DNA of 13,007 nucleotides from Parcubacteria group bacterium (GTDB lineage Bacteria > Patescibacteriota > Minisyncoccia > SW-4-49-11). The position numbers were made by a program, and so were the translations under genes. Below, piece after piece: positions 6,443 through 13,007 of the stretch (position 1 is the stretch's first letter; the number at the start of each line of letters is the position of its first letter). The stretch spans positions 1 through 13,007 of the forward strand of contig PXDG01000099.1 in the NCBI GenBank assembly GCA_003565105.1, read 5' to 3'. The notes under the pieces were generated by a model. That model was not told where the DNA came from. It saw nothing but the letters and a program-made list of their open reading frames with translations, and ran no database searches.

Positions 6443-7486
6443 CTAATCCTTCATCAACATCTTAAATTCTTCAACCATATCTACTGGAGTTGGATCAATA
6501 CCGTAGGTTAAAGCTAAATAATATGCAGTCCAATCCCCCACCAAAATCATACTAACCAAGTTGGCTAAATGATTACCATAATCTGGGACTACGACTTCTT
6601 TTACTGATAAACCTCGCTCAGTAAAGAGACTTTTCATTACCTCCATTCGCTTCACATTTCGGTTCTGTTCTGATTCATTACGTACAAATAAGAACTGGAA
6701 GTTCGCTTGTGGATTGGTAAATCCAACCATCTCATTGTGATTAAGCTCTGGGAAATAATTCCAAAAACACGGAGTCTTTGCATTCTCATTGATCTTAATT
6801 TTCCAAAGAAGGGCTGCTCGCTTGTACTCGTTGGTAGTATACACAACTGGGGTCTTCCCTTGAATCAGCTGTGCCAATTCTTTTCCTTGTTCTTCAAAAC
6901 TGGCTGGATTGACTTCGTTTAAAGCATTCTCTAATATCTCAGCTACACCAGAGTCCATGACACCATACTCCACCAATACGGTCAGGATAGCCTTCAAAAT
7001 ATACAAGGTAGCATATCGAGGCTGAAACATTGGATCTGGTTGAGGAAGAACAATGTAAGGCTGTCCAAGCTCTTGGGCTTTTTCAATCAAAGCTCCACCC
7101 GCTGCAATAGCAATTACTGCTTCGGATGATTCAAGAGAAGCTTCATATCCTGAAAGAGTTTCTTCGGTATTACCTGAATAAGAAATAGCCATTACCAGAG
7201 ATCGTTTCCGCATTCTCCGCGCCCGTGAGTAACTCCGATGAATAAACATTGGAGGTAACTTCTTATTATTGGAAAGCTGGAAAAAACCTGATAAAAACAG
7301 TTCGGCTGGAAGAGCTGATCCTCCCATTCCATTGACAATAATCTCATCAAAGTATCCAGAGTAATCTTGTTTGTACTCATCAATAGTATCTACTGGGACA
7401 TTTTCGATCGCAAAGTCGTAATGTATTTGTTCTATTGATTCTAGAATTACTTTTCGAAGATTCGAGGCGTCCAAATTCATATCCAT
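6443..7486 (-). CDS. Bifunctional phosphoglucose/phosphomannose isomerase (SIS domain)
   Basis: A 347-residue enzyme of the archaeal/bacterial PGI/PMI family, which interconverts glucose-6-phosphate, fructose-6-phosphate and mannose-6-phosphate in the cytosol. It has two SIS domains. The first carries NGMGGSALPAEL (52-63) and the phosphate-binding ISYSGNTEETL (101-111). FQPRYA (154-159) supplies the conserved Arg157 near the active site. In the second, Glu234 (INENAK), His250 (PELNHNE) and Lys342 (VEEFK) line up with the catalytic Glu, His and C-terminal Lys described for the Pyrobaculum enzyme. All key residues are present, so it should be active. It probably links glycolysis to mannose supply for the glycan cluster to the left (inference). 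Start: Met1 or Met3, neither with a Shine-Dalgarno; Met1 lies about 26 bases after the predicted transcription start. It is monocistronic, facing a bidirectional terminator. Confidence 0.93.
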   Translation of the reverse strand: MDMNLDASNLRKVILESIEQIHYDFAIENVPVDTIDEYKQDYSGYFDEIIVNGMGGSALPAELFLSGFFQLSNNKKLPPMFIHRSYSRARRMRKRSLVMAISYSGNTEETLSGYEASLESSEAVIAIAAGGALIEKAQELGQPYIVLPQPDPMFQPRYATLYILKAILTVLVEYGVMDSGVAEILENALNEVNPASFEEQGKELAQLIQGKTPVVYTTNEYKRAALLWKIKINENAKTPCFWNYFPELNHNEMVGFTNPQANFQFLFVRNESEQNRNVKRMEVMKSLFTERGLSVKEVVVPDYGNHLANLVSMILVGDWTAYYLALTYGIDPTPVDMVEEFKMLMKD

Positions 7487-7519
7487 ACGGTTGTTCTTTA
7501 TATTCTTTATACCATTTTT

Positions 7520-7549
7520 ATTATATCACCAAGAAGGATTATTTGGCAA
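7520..7549 (-). promoter_or_regulatory. Extended -10 promoter of the isomerase gene
   Basis: On the minus strand: TTGCCA (7549-7544), an 18-base spacer, then TATAAT (7525-7520) preceded by TGA. One mismatch in the -35 and a perfect extended -10. Transcription would start near 7512, about 26 bases before the ATG. Confidence 0.7.
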
Positions 7550-7646
7550 CTGTACATACACTCAAAGATAAAAATAAAAATTTCATCTTGATAAATTTTC
7601 ATTTTTATAGTAATTTATAAGTGTTAATAATTGGAGCAGATACATC

Positions 7647-7901
7647 ATGTTAGGAAAAAAATTTGAACCAAACGACTTAATAGAGACCAGAGATGGTCGT
7701 ATTGCTCAAGTCGTTTCTTGCGAGTATGACAAGAACAACCTTATGATCTATGCTCAAGAAGTAAAGTATGACCCTTTCTCTAAAGATCCTATTGAAGGTC
7801 CTGAGATATCCGTCACATCAACTTCTGTAACATTAATAGAGAACCATCAGAAAGAAACCTCTTTTGAGGCTAATGACTACCTAGTAGCTATTGACGACTA
7901 A
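7647..7901 (+). CDS. Unrecognised 84-residue protein, probable small beta-barrel
   Basis: I do not recognise the family. The sequence MLGKKFEPNDLIETRDGRIA, then QVVSCEYDKNNLMIYAQEVKYD, alternates short beta-prone strands with turns (about 9-14, 17-26, 31-40, 53-57 and 60-65), as in SH3-like, KOW or PRC-type barrels. The phrase 'PNDLIETRDGRIAQVV' recalls the first two strands of such folds. The C-terminus (about 66-84) is polar and acidic. Evidence that it is a gene: GGAG at 7633-7636, 10 bases before the ATG, a coding-like composition, and a terminator hairpin after the stop. A possible but weak promoter is TTGATA (7588-7593) with TAATTT 17 bases later. It is divergent from the isomerase gene and convergent with lon. 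A nucleic-acid or protein-binding adaptor is one reading, but no function should be assigned. Confidence 0.65.
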   Translation: MLGKKFEPNDLIETRDGRIAQVVSCEYDKNNLMIYAQEVKYDPFSKDPIEGPEISVTSTSVTLIENHQKETSFEANDYLVAIDD

Positions 7902-7929
7902 CTCTTCCCCAAAAATTCTAACAAAAAAC

Positions 7930-7953
7930 ACACCCAATGATTTCACTGGGTGT
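7930..7953. terminator. Intrinsic terminator between the small-barrel gene and lon
   Basis: ACACCCAATGA (7930-7940) pairs with TCACTGGGTGT (7943-7953) with one mismatch; only two bases lie between, so the innermost pairs probably open. On the minus strand the stem is followed by GTTTTTTGTT, a good T-tract, so it ends the lon transcript. On the plus strand TATTTTCTTC follows, so it can also end the 84-residue protein gene. Confidence 0.8.
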
Positions 7954-7971
7954 ATTTTCTTCTTCCGATAA

Positions 7972-10299
7972 CTATGAAAACACGGCTTGAGCAACATCTT
8001 GAAAGCTTTCAGCAAACACAAAGTTTAGCTCACTTTTAACGTTCTTTGGAAGCTCATCAAGATCTCTTTTATTGGATTTCGGTAAGACAATAGTCTTTAA
8101 CCCAGCACGATGGGCGGCTAACACTTTATTCTTCACACCACCAATTTTCATTGCTTTTCCTCGAAGATTAATTTCACCAGTCATACCGACTTCTCGATTA
8201 ATAGGCTTCTTGGTAAGTGCTGATATTAATGAGGTAGCCATTGCCAAGCCAGCTGAGGGCCCATCTTTTGGAATAGCTCCAGCAGGTACGTGAAGGTGTA
8301 GATCATGCTTCTTGATCTCGTCTGGATCGATATTATATTTCTCAGCATGAGATTTTACATAAGAATACGCTGCTTGAGCAGACTCTTGCATTACCTTTCC
8401 AAGTTGTCCTGTAAGTTGCAGTTTCCCATCTCCTTTAAAGACATTCGTCTCAATGAAGAGGATATCTCCTCCATGAGGGGTCCAGGCAAGTCCTGTAGCT
8501 ACACCGACCTCATCGTGAGCATTAATACGAGTTTCTTCATACTTCTCAGCCTTCAGATACTTCTCTACCTTCTTGGGGGTAATATTAACCTCAAATGATT
8601 TTTTATCTTTGGCTAAAAGGTACTCTTTGGCTACTTTACGAGAAATCTTGGACAACTCTCTCTCAAAGCTTCTCAACCCCGCCTCATAGGTATATTTGGA
8701 AATAACCGTTAACACAGCTGGATCTGAAAAAGTAAGTTGAGTATCTTTTAATCCACTCTTTTTTAATACTCGCGGAATAAGATATTGTTTCGCTATATTG
8801 AGCTTCTCATCATCAGTATATCCAGTAAACTCAATTATTTCCATTCGATCTAATAATGGCTCAGGGATTTGCCCGAGATCATTCGCGGTAGTAATAAAAA
8901 TGATATCAGATAAATCATACTCTACGTCGAGATAATGATCAACAAAGGCTCCGTTTTGGGCTGGATCAAGTACTTCCAACAATGCAGAAGACGGATCTCC
9001 ACGGAAATCGGAACCGAGTTTATCTATCTCATCGAGCATAAATACAGGATTGGAAGTCTTAATATTTCGTAACCCTTGTATAATTCGTCCTGGCATTGCT
9101 CCTACGTAAGTTCGACGATGTCCACGAATTTCTGTTTCATCTCGTACTCCACCGAGTGATACTTTGGCAAATTCTCGTCCTGTTGCTCGAGCGATGGACT
9201 CTCCGATAGAGGTCTTCCCTGTTCCGGGAGGTCCAAAGAAACATAAAATAGTTCCTTGTGGTTTTTTAGTAAGTTTTTCAACTGCGAGATACTCAAGAAT
9301 ACGTTCTTTAATATCTGCTAATCCAAAGTGATCGTCATCAAGAATTTTTTCTGCTTTATCAAGCTCAATTTTGACTTTATTTTTCTTACCCCACGGAAGA
9401 GTTGCTAATACTTCCAGATAATTCTGAATATATGAACTCTCAGGAGAAAATGGAGGCATTTTATCTAGTCGTGAAAGTTCGTGCATTGCCTTTTTCTCGA
9501 CCGCTTTGGGCATTTTTTTTGCTTTGAGCTTTTTCTCAAGGTCGGCAAACTCACTTTGATCAGAACTCATTCCTAATTCTTTTTCAATGGCTTTCATTTG
9601 CTCCCGAAGCATTGCTTCTCGGGCAAACTTCCCTACTTGTTTCTGCGTTTCTTTTTGAACTTTTTGACCGACTTCAAGAATTTCTTTTTCTTTTGTGATA
9701 TAAAGATTCACTTTCTGTAACCTATCGAGTACATCACTATTTTCTAGCAAAGCTTGTTTTTCTTGATTCTTAATAGAAAGTATTGAGGTAATCAAATAGG
9801 AAATTACATCCGCCTCAACTTTATCATTGATGACTTCGTTCATAATAGGCAATGGAACAGAAACGCCCATATTCACTATTTCTTTGAACGTTTGAACAAT
9901 ATTTCGAACTAATGCTTCTACCTTAATATCTTCATTAGCAGGAGACACTTCTAAGATTTCCCAAGTAGCACTAAGATAATCTACCTTGTCATTAAAAGCA
10001 ACTTCTCCAATAGTTCCAACTTCAGTTCCTTCTACCAGTACACCAGTAGGCCCTTCTGGCATCCTCCAGACACGAATAATTTTCGCTCGGGTTCCTACAG
10101 TATACACAGATTCAGGGGATATTTCTGCTTGTTCAGATTTTTGAAAGGTAAAAATAGGCTCAATATTTTGATCCATTGCAGCATTGAGTGCATTGAGTGA
10201 TTGTTCACGTTCAAACACCAAAGACGCAATTTCTCCAGGAAAGAGAACTTTATTTTTGAGAGCTATAAGTGGAATTCGGGTAGTTAATTTGGTATCCAT
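7972..10299 (-). CDS. lon: ATP-dependent protease Lon (LonA type)
   Basis: A 775-residue protease, close to the 784 of E. coli Lon. It degrades misfolded and regulatory proteins in the cytosol as a hexamer. The N-terminal substrate-binding domain (about 7-205, starting RIPLIALKNKVLFPGE) is followed by a coiled-coil region (about 205-280). The AAA+ module has Walker A GPPGTGKT (356-363), Walker B VFMLDEID (419-426) and an arginine at 485 in LLDRMEII. The protease domain has the catalytic dyad Ser682 (PKDGPSAGLAM) and Lys725 (GGVKNKVLAAHRAG). All key residues are intact. The ATG lies 4 bp after the stop of the 119-residue protein gene, without a Shine-Dalgarno, so translation is probably coupled. 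Transcription probably comes from the promoter at 10694-10722 as well as from read-through of the argS-dnaB-recR unit. No heat-shock operator (such as CIRCE) is visible. Confidence 0.98.
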   Translation of the reverse strand: MDTKLTTRIPLIALKNKVLFPGEIASLVFEREQSLNALNAAMDQNIEPIFTFQKSEQAEISPESVYTVGTRAKIIRVWRMPEGPTGVLVEGTEVGTIGEVAFNDKVDYLSATWEILEVSPANEDIKVEALVRNIVQTFKEIVNMGVSVPLPIMNEVINDKVEADVISYLITSILSIKNQEKQALLENSDVLDRLQKVNLYITKEKEILEVGQKVQKETQKQVGKFAREAMLREQMKAIEKELGMSSDQSEFADLEKKLKAKKMPKAVEKKAMHELSRLDKMPPFSPESSYIQNYLEVLATLPWGKKNKVKIELDKAEKILDDDHFGLADIKERILEYLAVEKLTKKPQGTILCFFGPPGTGKTSIGESIARATGREFAKVSLGGVRDETEIRGHRRTYVGAMPGRIIQGLRNIKTSNPVFMLDEIDKLGSDFRGDPSSALLEVLDPAQNGAFVDHYLDVEYDLSDIIFITTANDLGQIPEPLLDRMEIIEFTGYTDDEKLNIAKQYLIPRVLKKSGLKDTQLTFSDPAVLTVISKYTYEAGLRSFERELSKISRKVAKEYLLAKDKKSFEVNITPKKVEKYLKAEKYEETRINAHDEVGVATGLAWTPHGGDILFIETNVFKGDGKLQLTGQLGKVMQESAQAAYSYVKSHAEKYNIDPDEIKKHDLHLHVPAGAIPKDGPSAGLAMATSLISALTKKPINREVGMTGEINLRGKAMKIGGVKNKVLAAHRAGLKTIVLPKSNKRDLDELPKNVKSELNFVFAESFQDVAQAVFS

Positions 10300-10303
10300 A
10301 AGG

Positions 10304-10663
10304 CTACAGAGTATTTACTTTAAAATAGATGGCATAATCTTGGTCGATAAATTCACAAAACTCAGTAATATATTTTTGAATCATAAAGTAATAATCCATA
10401 ATATCTGGCTGATCTTTCTGAATCACATAGTACATTTCAGAGAGTTCCGAACCAATACTACGACCTTGTGAGAAGGTGCTATTTACTACAGAAAAGAGCT
10501 TCTGGCGTTGGCTTTCAAACTCAAATTCTGCTTCAGTATCCCAATCGAGTTCTTCTTCTTCAAGGACGTAGAACTGATAGTCGTCCATAACCCCGTAGGT
10601 CAAGAACACTTCGGCGACACCCTCTGATTGGCGTTCTTCTACGTGGAAACTTGCTACTTTCAC
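10304..10663 (-). CDS. Unrecognised acidic 119-residue protein upstream of lon
   Basis: I do not recognise this protein. From a GTG start at 10663 it reads MKVASFHVEERQSEGVAEVF. A beta-prone N-terminal part (about 1-37) is followed by a strongly acidic stretch (LEEEELDWDTEAEFEFE, about 34-50) and a helical C-terminal half rich in aromatic residues (MYYVIQK, DYYFMIQKYITEFCEFI). The open frame also has an ATG at 10738, but that codon lies upstream of a well-formed promoter (-10 at 10699-10694). The added 25 residues would be encoded by promoter DNA, and the GTG sits about 23 bases after the predicted transcription start. The Shine-Dalgarno is weak at best. It ends 4 bp before lon, so the two are one unit. 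A Lon-related partner or regulator is possible but purely inferred from position. Confidence 0.65.
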   Translation of the reverse strand: MKVASFHVEERQSEGVAEVFLTYGVMDDYQFYVLEEEELDWDTEAEFEFESQRQKLFSVVNSTFSQGRSIGSELSEMYYVIQKDQPDIMDYYFMIQKYITEFCEFIDQDYAIYFKVNTL

Positions 10664-10693
10664 AACAGTTCTGATTATTAATAACACATTTGT

Positions 10694-10722
10694 ATTATAC
10701 CCTAGACAAAGATATCTCACAA
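10694..10722 (-). promoter_or_regulatory. Internal sigma70-type promoter for the acidic protein-lon unit
   Basis: On the minus strand: TTGTGA (10722-10717), an exact 17-base spacer, and a perfect TATAAT (10699-10694). It lies in the gap after recR and would allow the acidic protein and lon to be expressed separately from argS-dnaB-recR. The -35 matches the consensus at four of six positions. Confidence 0.65.
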
Positions 10723-10725
10723 GTG

Positions 10726-10746
10726 GCAGTCTAAACAATTGACTGC
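10726..10746 (-). repeat. Short inverted repeat after recR
   Basis: GCAGTC (10726-10731) and GACTGC (10741-10746) form a 6-bp stem around a 9-base loop, 5 bases after the recR stop and just upstream of the internal -35. No T-run follows on the minus strand, so it is at most a weak attenuator or an operator for the internal promoter. Confidence 0.3.
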
Positions 10747-10751
10747 TAATC

Positions 10752-11351
10752 CTATCGTCTACTTTCCAAAGCTTCTTTTAATGTAGCACTGTCTAAGTAT
10801 TCCAACGTACTTCCTATCGAGATTCCTCGACCAAGTTTAGTAATAATTAGCTCTGTATCTTGAAAATACTCTTTGAGCGCAAGGTTTGTAGCATCTCCCT
10901 GCATAGTAGGGTTGAGTGCTAAAATAACTTCTTTGATATGCTCTCCCTCAATGCGTTCTGAAAGAGTCTCAGTATAAAGCTCATCAAGAGTAATGTTCTT
11001 CAAGGGATCCACAACGCCTCCTAAGACATGATACGTTCCTCGATACACCCCTATCTTTTCAAATTGGAGTATATCTTCTGCTTGTTCCACAATACAAAGT
11101 TGTCCCGTACGCCGATCAGTATTTTGACAAATATGACAAATCTCGTACTCTGTTTTATTCCCACAAATACGACAAATTTTTACCGCTTGTTTAATACGAT
11201 GAATTTTTTTTCCTAAGCTAGTCAGATACTCTTGATCTTGACTAACCAACCAATAGGCATATCGAGTAGCAGTTTTACGCCCTACTCCAGGAAGTCGACG
11301 TAGGTCTTCAATCAAATCAACTACTGACTCGGGATGTGATGAATCTGACAT
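10752..11351 (-). CDS. recR: Recombination mediator protein RecR
   Basis: A 199-residue RecR of standard length. It acts with RecO, and RecF where present, to load RecA on SSB-coated gaps and forms a ring-shaped clamp. Seen in order: a helix-hairpin-helix (RRLPGVGRKTATRYAYWL, about 18-35); a zinc site with Cys60, Cys63, Cys72 and Cys75 (CRICG and CHIC); a Toprim domain from about 85 (LCIVEQAEDILQFEK, with Glu89 and Asp93); the family motif YRGTYHVLGGVVDPL (103-117); and the C-terminal segment KLGRGISIGSTLEYLD, where most family members have a Gly-Gly-Asp at the point of IGSTLEY. It starts 11 bp after the dnaB stop without a Shine-Dalgarno, in line with co-transcription with argS and dnaB. Its partners are not in the window. 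Confidence 0.97.
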   Translation of the reverse strand: MSDSSHPESVVDLIEDLRRLPGVGRKTATRYAYWLVSQDQEYLTSLGKKIHRIKQAVKICRICGNKTEYEICHICQNTDRRTGQLCIVEQAEDILQFEKIGVYRGTYHVLGGVVDPLKNITLDELYTETLSERIEGEHIKEVILALNPTMQGDATNLALKEYFQDTELIITKLGRGISIGSTLEYLDSATLKEALESRR

Positions 11352-11362
11352 AATCGATACTA

Positions 11363-12772
11363 TTATTGTTGCATATCTGGTGGGGGGGTATGATGAAAAT
11401 CGAGATTAACGAATGTGGCAAACTCTTTTCGGAAACCAAGATCAACCTTTCCAATCGGTCCATTTCGCTGCTTGGCAATATGAATTTCTGCTACACCTTT
11501 GCGATCAGTATCTGGATTCTCTCGTTCTTCTCGATAAATGAACATTACTACATCGGCATCCTGCTCGATCGATCCAGATTCTCGAAGATCTGCCAAACGA
11601 GGTATTTGAGGGGTTCTATTTTCCACCGAACGAGATAACTGAGACAAGGCGATCACAGGGACATCAAATTCTCGAGCCAACCCTTTAAGTGATCGAGAGA
11701 TTTCCGATACTTGTTGTACCACATTATCTGAACGTACTGATGATTCCATTAACTGCAAATAGTCAATAACCACGAGACCGAGTTCTTTGCAATCAGAAAG
11801 AATTCGACGCAAAATAGCTCTCATTTTCATCACAGTACTTCCTGGAGTATCCTCGATAAAAAGCTGGGCTCGAGACAGAGAATCCATAGCTGGGGCTAAG
11901 AGTTCAAAATCTGCTGGATGTAGCTTCCCTGTTTTCATTTTAAATAGATCAACACGAGCTTCAGAGCTAATCAAACGATCGACTACCTCATCCTGAGACA
12001 TTTCTAAACTAAAAAATACTACACCTTTGCCTGAAGTCATAGCAACATTTTTTGTAATATCAAGAGCCAAAGAGGTTTTTCCCACCGAGGGACGAGCAGC
12101 TAGAATAATAAGGTTTGCTGGTTGCAAGCCTCCAAGGGCATTATCAAGCGAATGAAAGCCTGTACGAGCACCTTTCATTCCAACACCATTATTATGGACT
12201 TCATCAATACGATCAAAGGCATCATGAAGAGCATCAGCCATCTTAATATAATTTTGTTGGACAATTTTTTGGGAAACTTGAAAAACCGACTTCTCTGCTT
12301 GATCAAGGATATCTTCAATTTCTTGATCTTCTTGAAAGCCAAGTTCTGTAATGGTAGAACCTACAGAAATCAATTTACGTAAAGTAGCTTTTTGTTTTAC
12401 TGTTTGAGCATAATGAGTAATATGGGCTGATGAAGTCATTAAATCGACCAATGAGGTCAGATAATCCTCTCCTCCAACATTCTCTAATTCTTGCATTAGC
12501 TCAAGTTTATGAGTTACGGTCAGAAGATCAATGGGTTCTTTTTTATTAAACAAATCAAGCATTACTTCATAAATAAGCCCATTTTTTTGATGATAAAAGT
12601 CATCTGGAGCGAGGGTATCCACAATCTGAATAAGAGATTCTTTGTTAATCAAAATGGCTCCCAAAATTGATTCTTCCATCTCTACTGCTTGGGGAGGAAT
12701 TTTATTGTGAATCGGTTGGGGATTTTTTTGAGGACGATTATTGTTGTTGTTCTGATAGGATTTTTGTGACAT
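11363..12772 (-). CDS. dnaB: Replicative DNA helicase DnaB
   Basis: A 469-residue hexameric 5'-3' helicase that drives the replication fork; the E. coli protein has 471. The first 25 residues are a polar, asparagine-rich tail (five Asn in a row at 8-12) that is poorly conserved. The N-terminal primase-interaction domain follows (PPQAVEMEESILGAIL, about 26-41, to about 130), then a linker helix and the RecA-like motor. Walker A is ARPSVGKTS (226-234). Glu257 in SLEMS is the catalytic base, Walker B ends in VVIDYLQL (334-341), and KQRNGPIG (434-441) carries the Lys/Arg finger. No intein interrupts these motifs. The ATG lies 5 bp after the argS stop. No helicase loader gene is seen nearby. Confidence 0.98.
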   Translation of the reverse strand: MSQKSYQNNNNNRPQKNPQPIHNKIPPQAVEMEESILGAILINKESLIQIVDTLAPDDFYHQKNGLIYEVMLDLFNKKEPIDLLTVTHKLELMQELENVGGEDYLTSLVDLMTSSAHITHYAQTVKQKATLRKLISVGSTITELGFQEDQEIEDILDQAEKSVFQVSQKIVQQNYIKMADALHDAFDRIDEVHNNGVGMKGARTGFHSLDNALGGLQPANLIILAARPSVGKTSLALDITKNVAMTSGKGVVFFSLEMSQDEVVDRLISSEARVDLFKMKTGKLHPADFELLAPAMDSLSRAQLFIEDTPGSTVMKMRAILRRILSDCKELGLVVIDYLQLMESSVRSDNVVQQVSEISRSLKGLAREFDVPVIALSQLSRSVENRTPQIPRLADLRESGSIEQDADVVMFIYREERENPDTDRKGVAEIHIAKQRNGPIGKVDLGFRKEFATFVNLDFHHTPPPDMQQ

Positions 12773-12777
12773 TGAGG

Positions 12778-13007
12778 TTACATTTCAGGAAGAGTTTCAA
12801 TAGTAAGGAGAGCTAATCCTTGACGAAAACGACGAGCAACTTGATCAAGGATGTACAACCGACTTTGTTCTATATACGGATCTTGACCGATGACTGGACA
12901 TCTATGATAGTAGGAGTTCAAAAGCTCAGCTAATTCATAGGTATATTGGGCTACAATAGCTGGGTCTAGCTGGGTTGTTGCTAAGAGTATCATTTCTGGC
13001 AACTTCA
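12778..13007 (-). CDS. argS: Arginyl-tRNA synthetase, C-terminal part (runs off window)
   Basis: The last 76 codons of a gene that enters from the right edge. The translation contains KLPEMILLATTQLDPAIV, then AQYTYELAELLNSYYHRCPV and VARRFRQGLALLTIETLPEM. This is the all-helical DALR anticodon-binding domain that ends arginyl-tRNA synthetase: the 'DP..VAQY...LA...N.YY..CPV' helix and the terminal GLALLGI-like strand closing on a Met are typical. The enzyme charges tRNA-Arg with arginine in the cytosol. A TTG at 13002 could be mistaken for a start, but the frame continues to the window edge. The stop is 5 bp before dnaB, so argS is the upstream gene of this unit within view. The catalytic domain (HIGH, KMSK) is outside the window. 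Confidence 0.92.
   Translation of the reverse strand, partial: KLPEMILLATTQLDPAIVAQYTYELAELLNSYYHRCPVIGQDPYIEQSRLYILDQVARRFRQGLALLTIETLPEM

Noticed and set aside
8305..8598. 97-codon open frame on the plus strand inside lon
   Set aside because: It lies wholly opposite the conserved Lon protease domain and has no own signals; it is a shadow frame. The same applies to frames opposite mscS (2230-2541), recR (11028-11216) and dnaB (11366-11638, 11787-11996, 12122-12382).
10664..10738. ATG start of the acidic protein gene at 10738
   Set aside because: This codon lies upstream of the predicted promoter, so its transcript would not contain it. GTG at 10663 fits the promoter better.
10726..10746. 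Terminator after recR
   Set aside because: A 6-bp stem without a following T-run is too weak to call a terminator, so it is recorded only as an inverted repeat.
13000..13002. TTG as a start of a complete 74-residue gene
   Set aside because: The frame stays open to the window edge and the sequence is the conserved C-terminal domain of arginyl-tRNA synthetase.
1..13007. UGA recoded to glycine (code 25)
   Set aside because: DnaB, Lon, RecR and the isomerase are full length with no in-frame TGA, and their glycines use GGN. The one TGA at 92-94 sits where the Wzz-like protein should end.
1..13007. CRISPR array, insertion sequence, prophage, toxin-antitoxin pair or tRNA
   Set aside because: No spaced direct repeats, transposase motifs, phage genes or cloverleaf-like sequence were seen. 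The small genes are single and do not form a recognisable toxin-antitoxin pair.

Overview
The window is AT-rich, gene-dense DNA that most likely comes from a member of the Patescibacteria (Candidate Phyla Radiation). Three things point there: a type IV pilin of the form common in that group (KGFTLLE, AINPQRQLGQTRDAQRR), a short Wzz-like two-membrane-span protein beside WbaZ-like glycosyltransferases, and a near absence of Shine-Dalgarno sites. The lineage is inferred by eye and is not proven. The genetic code looks standard: long conserved genes (dnaB, lon) contain no in-frame TGA. TGA is rare as a stop, though, used by one of the twelve genes whose ends are visible.

Left block (1-5265, all minus strand): a surface-glycan cluster. 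In transcription order it holds a large polytopic O-antigen ligase/polymerase-like protein with a long C-terminal soluble domain, an MscS-type mechanosensitive channel, a WbaZ-like GT4 glycosyltransferase, a Wzz-like chain-length or polysaccharide co-polymerase protein, and the first 31 codons of another glycosyltransferase running off the left edge. The last three genes overlap (17 bp, then an ATGA junction), so they are probably translated in series.

Middle block (5266-7971): single-gene units. On the plus strand are a type IV pilin, an unrecognised 93-residue protein and an unrecognised 84-residue protein. On the minus strand is a bifunctional phosphoglucose/phosphomannose isomerase. Several have recognisable sigma70-type promoters, and the gene ends carry clear intrinsic terminators. 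The isomerase could supply mannose-6-phosphate to the glycan cluster, which is inference.

Right block (7972-13007, all minus strand): argS (C-terminal part only), dnaB and recR, with gaps of 5 and 11 bp. An internal promoter follows, then an unrecognised acidic 119-residue protein and lon, 4 bp apart. This is a replication, repair, translation and proteostasis operon.

No gene-free stretch exceeds 300 bases. The longest is 5844-6063, which holds the pilin terminator and the promoter of the next gene. I saw no RNA genes, insertion sequences, CRISPR arrays or phage genes. I did not find a convincing new multi-gene system. The most open points are the three small unrecognised proteins, especially the one placed directly before lon and the 93-residue one with a palindrome over its promoter.
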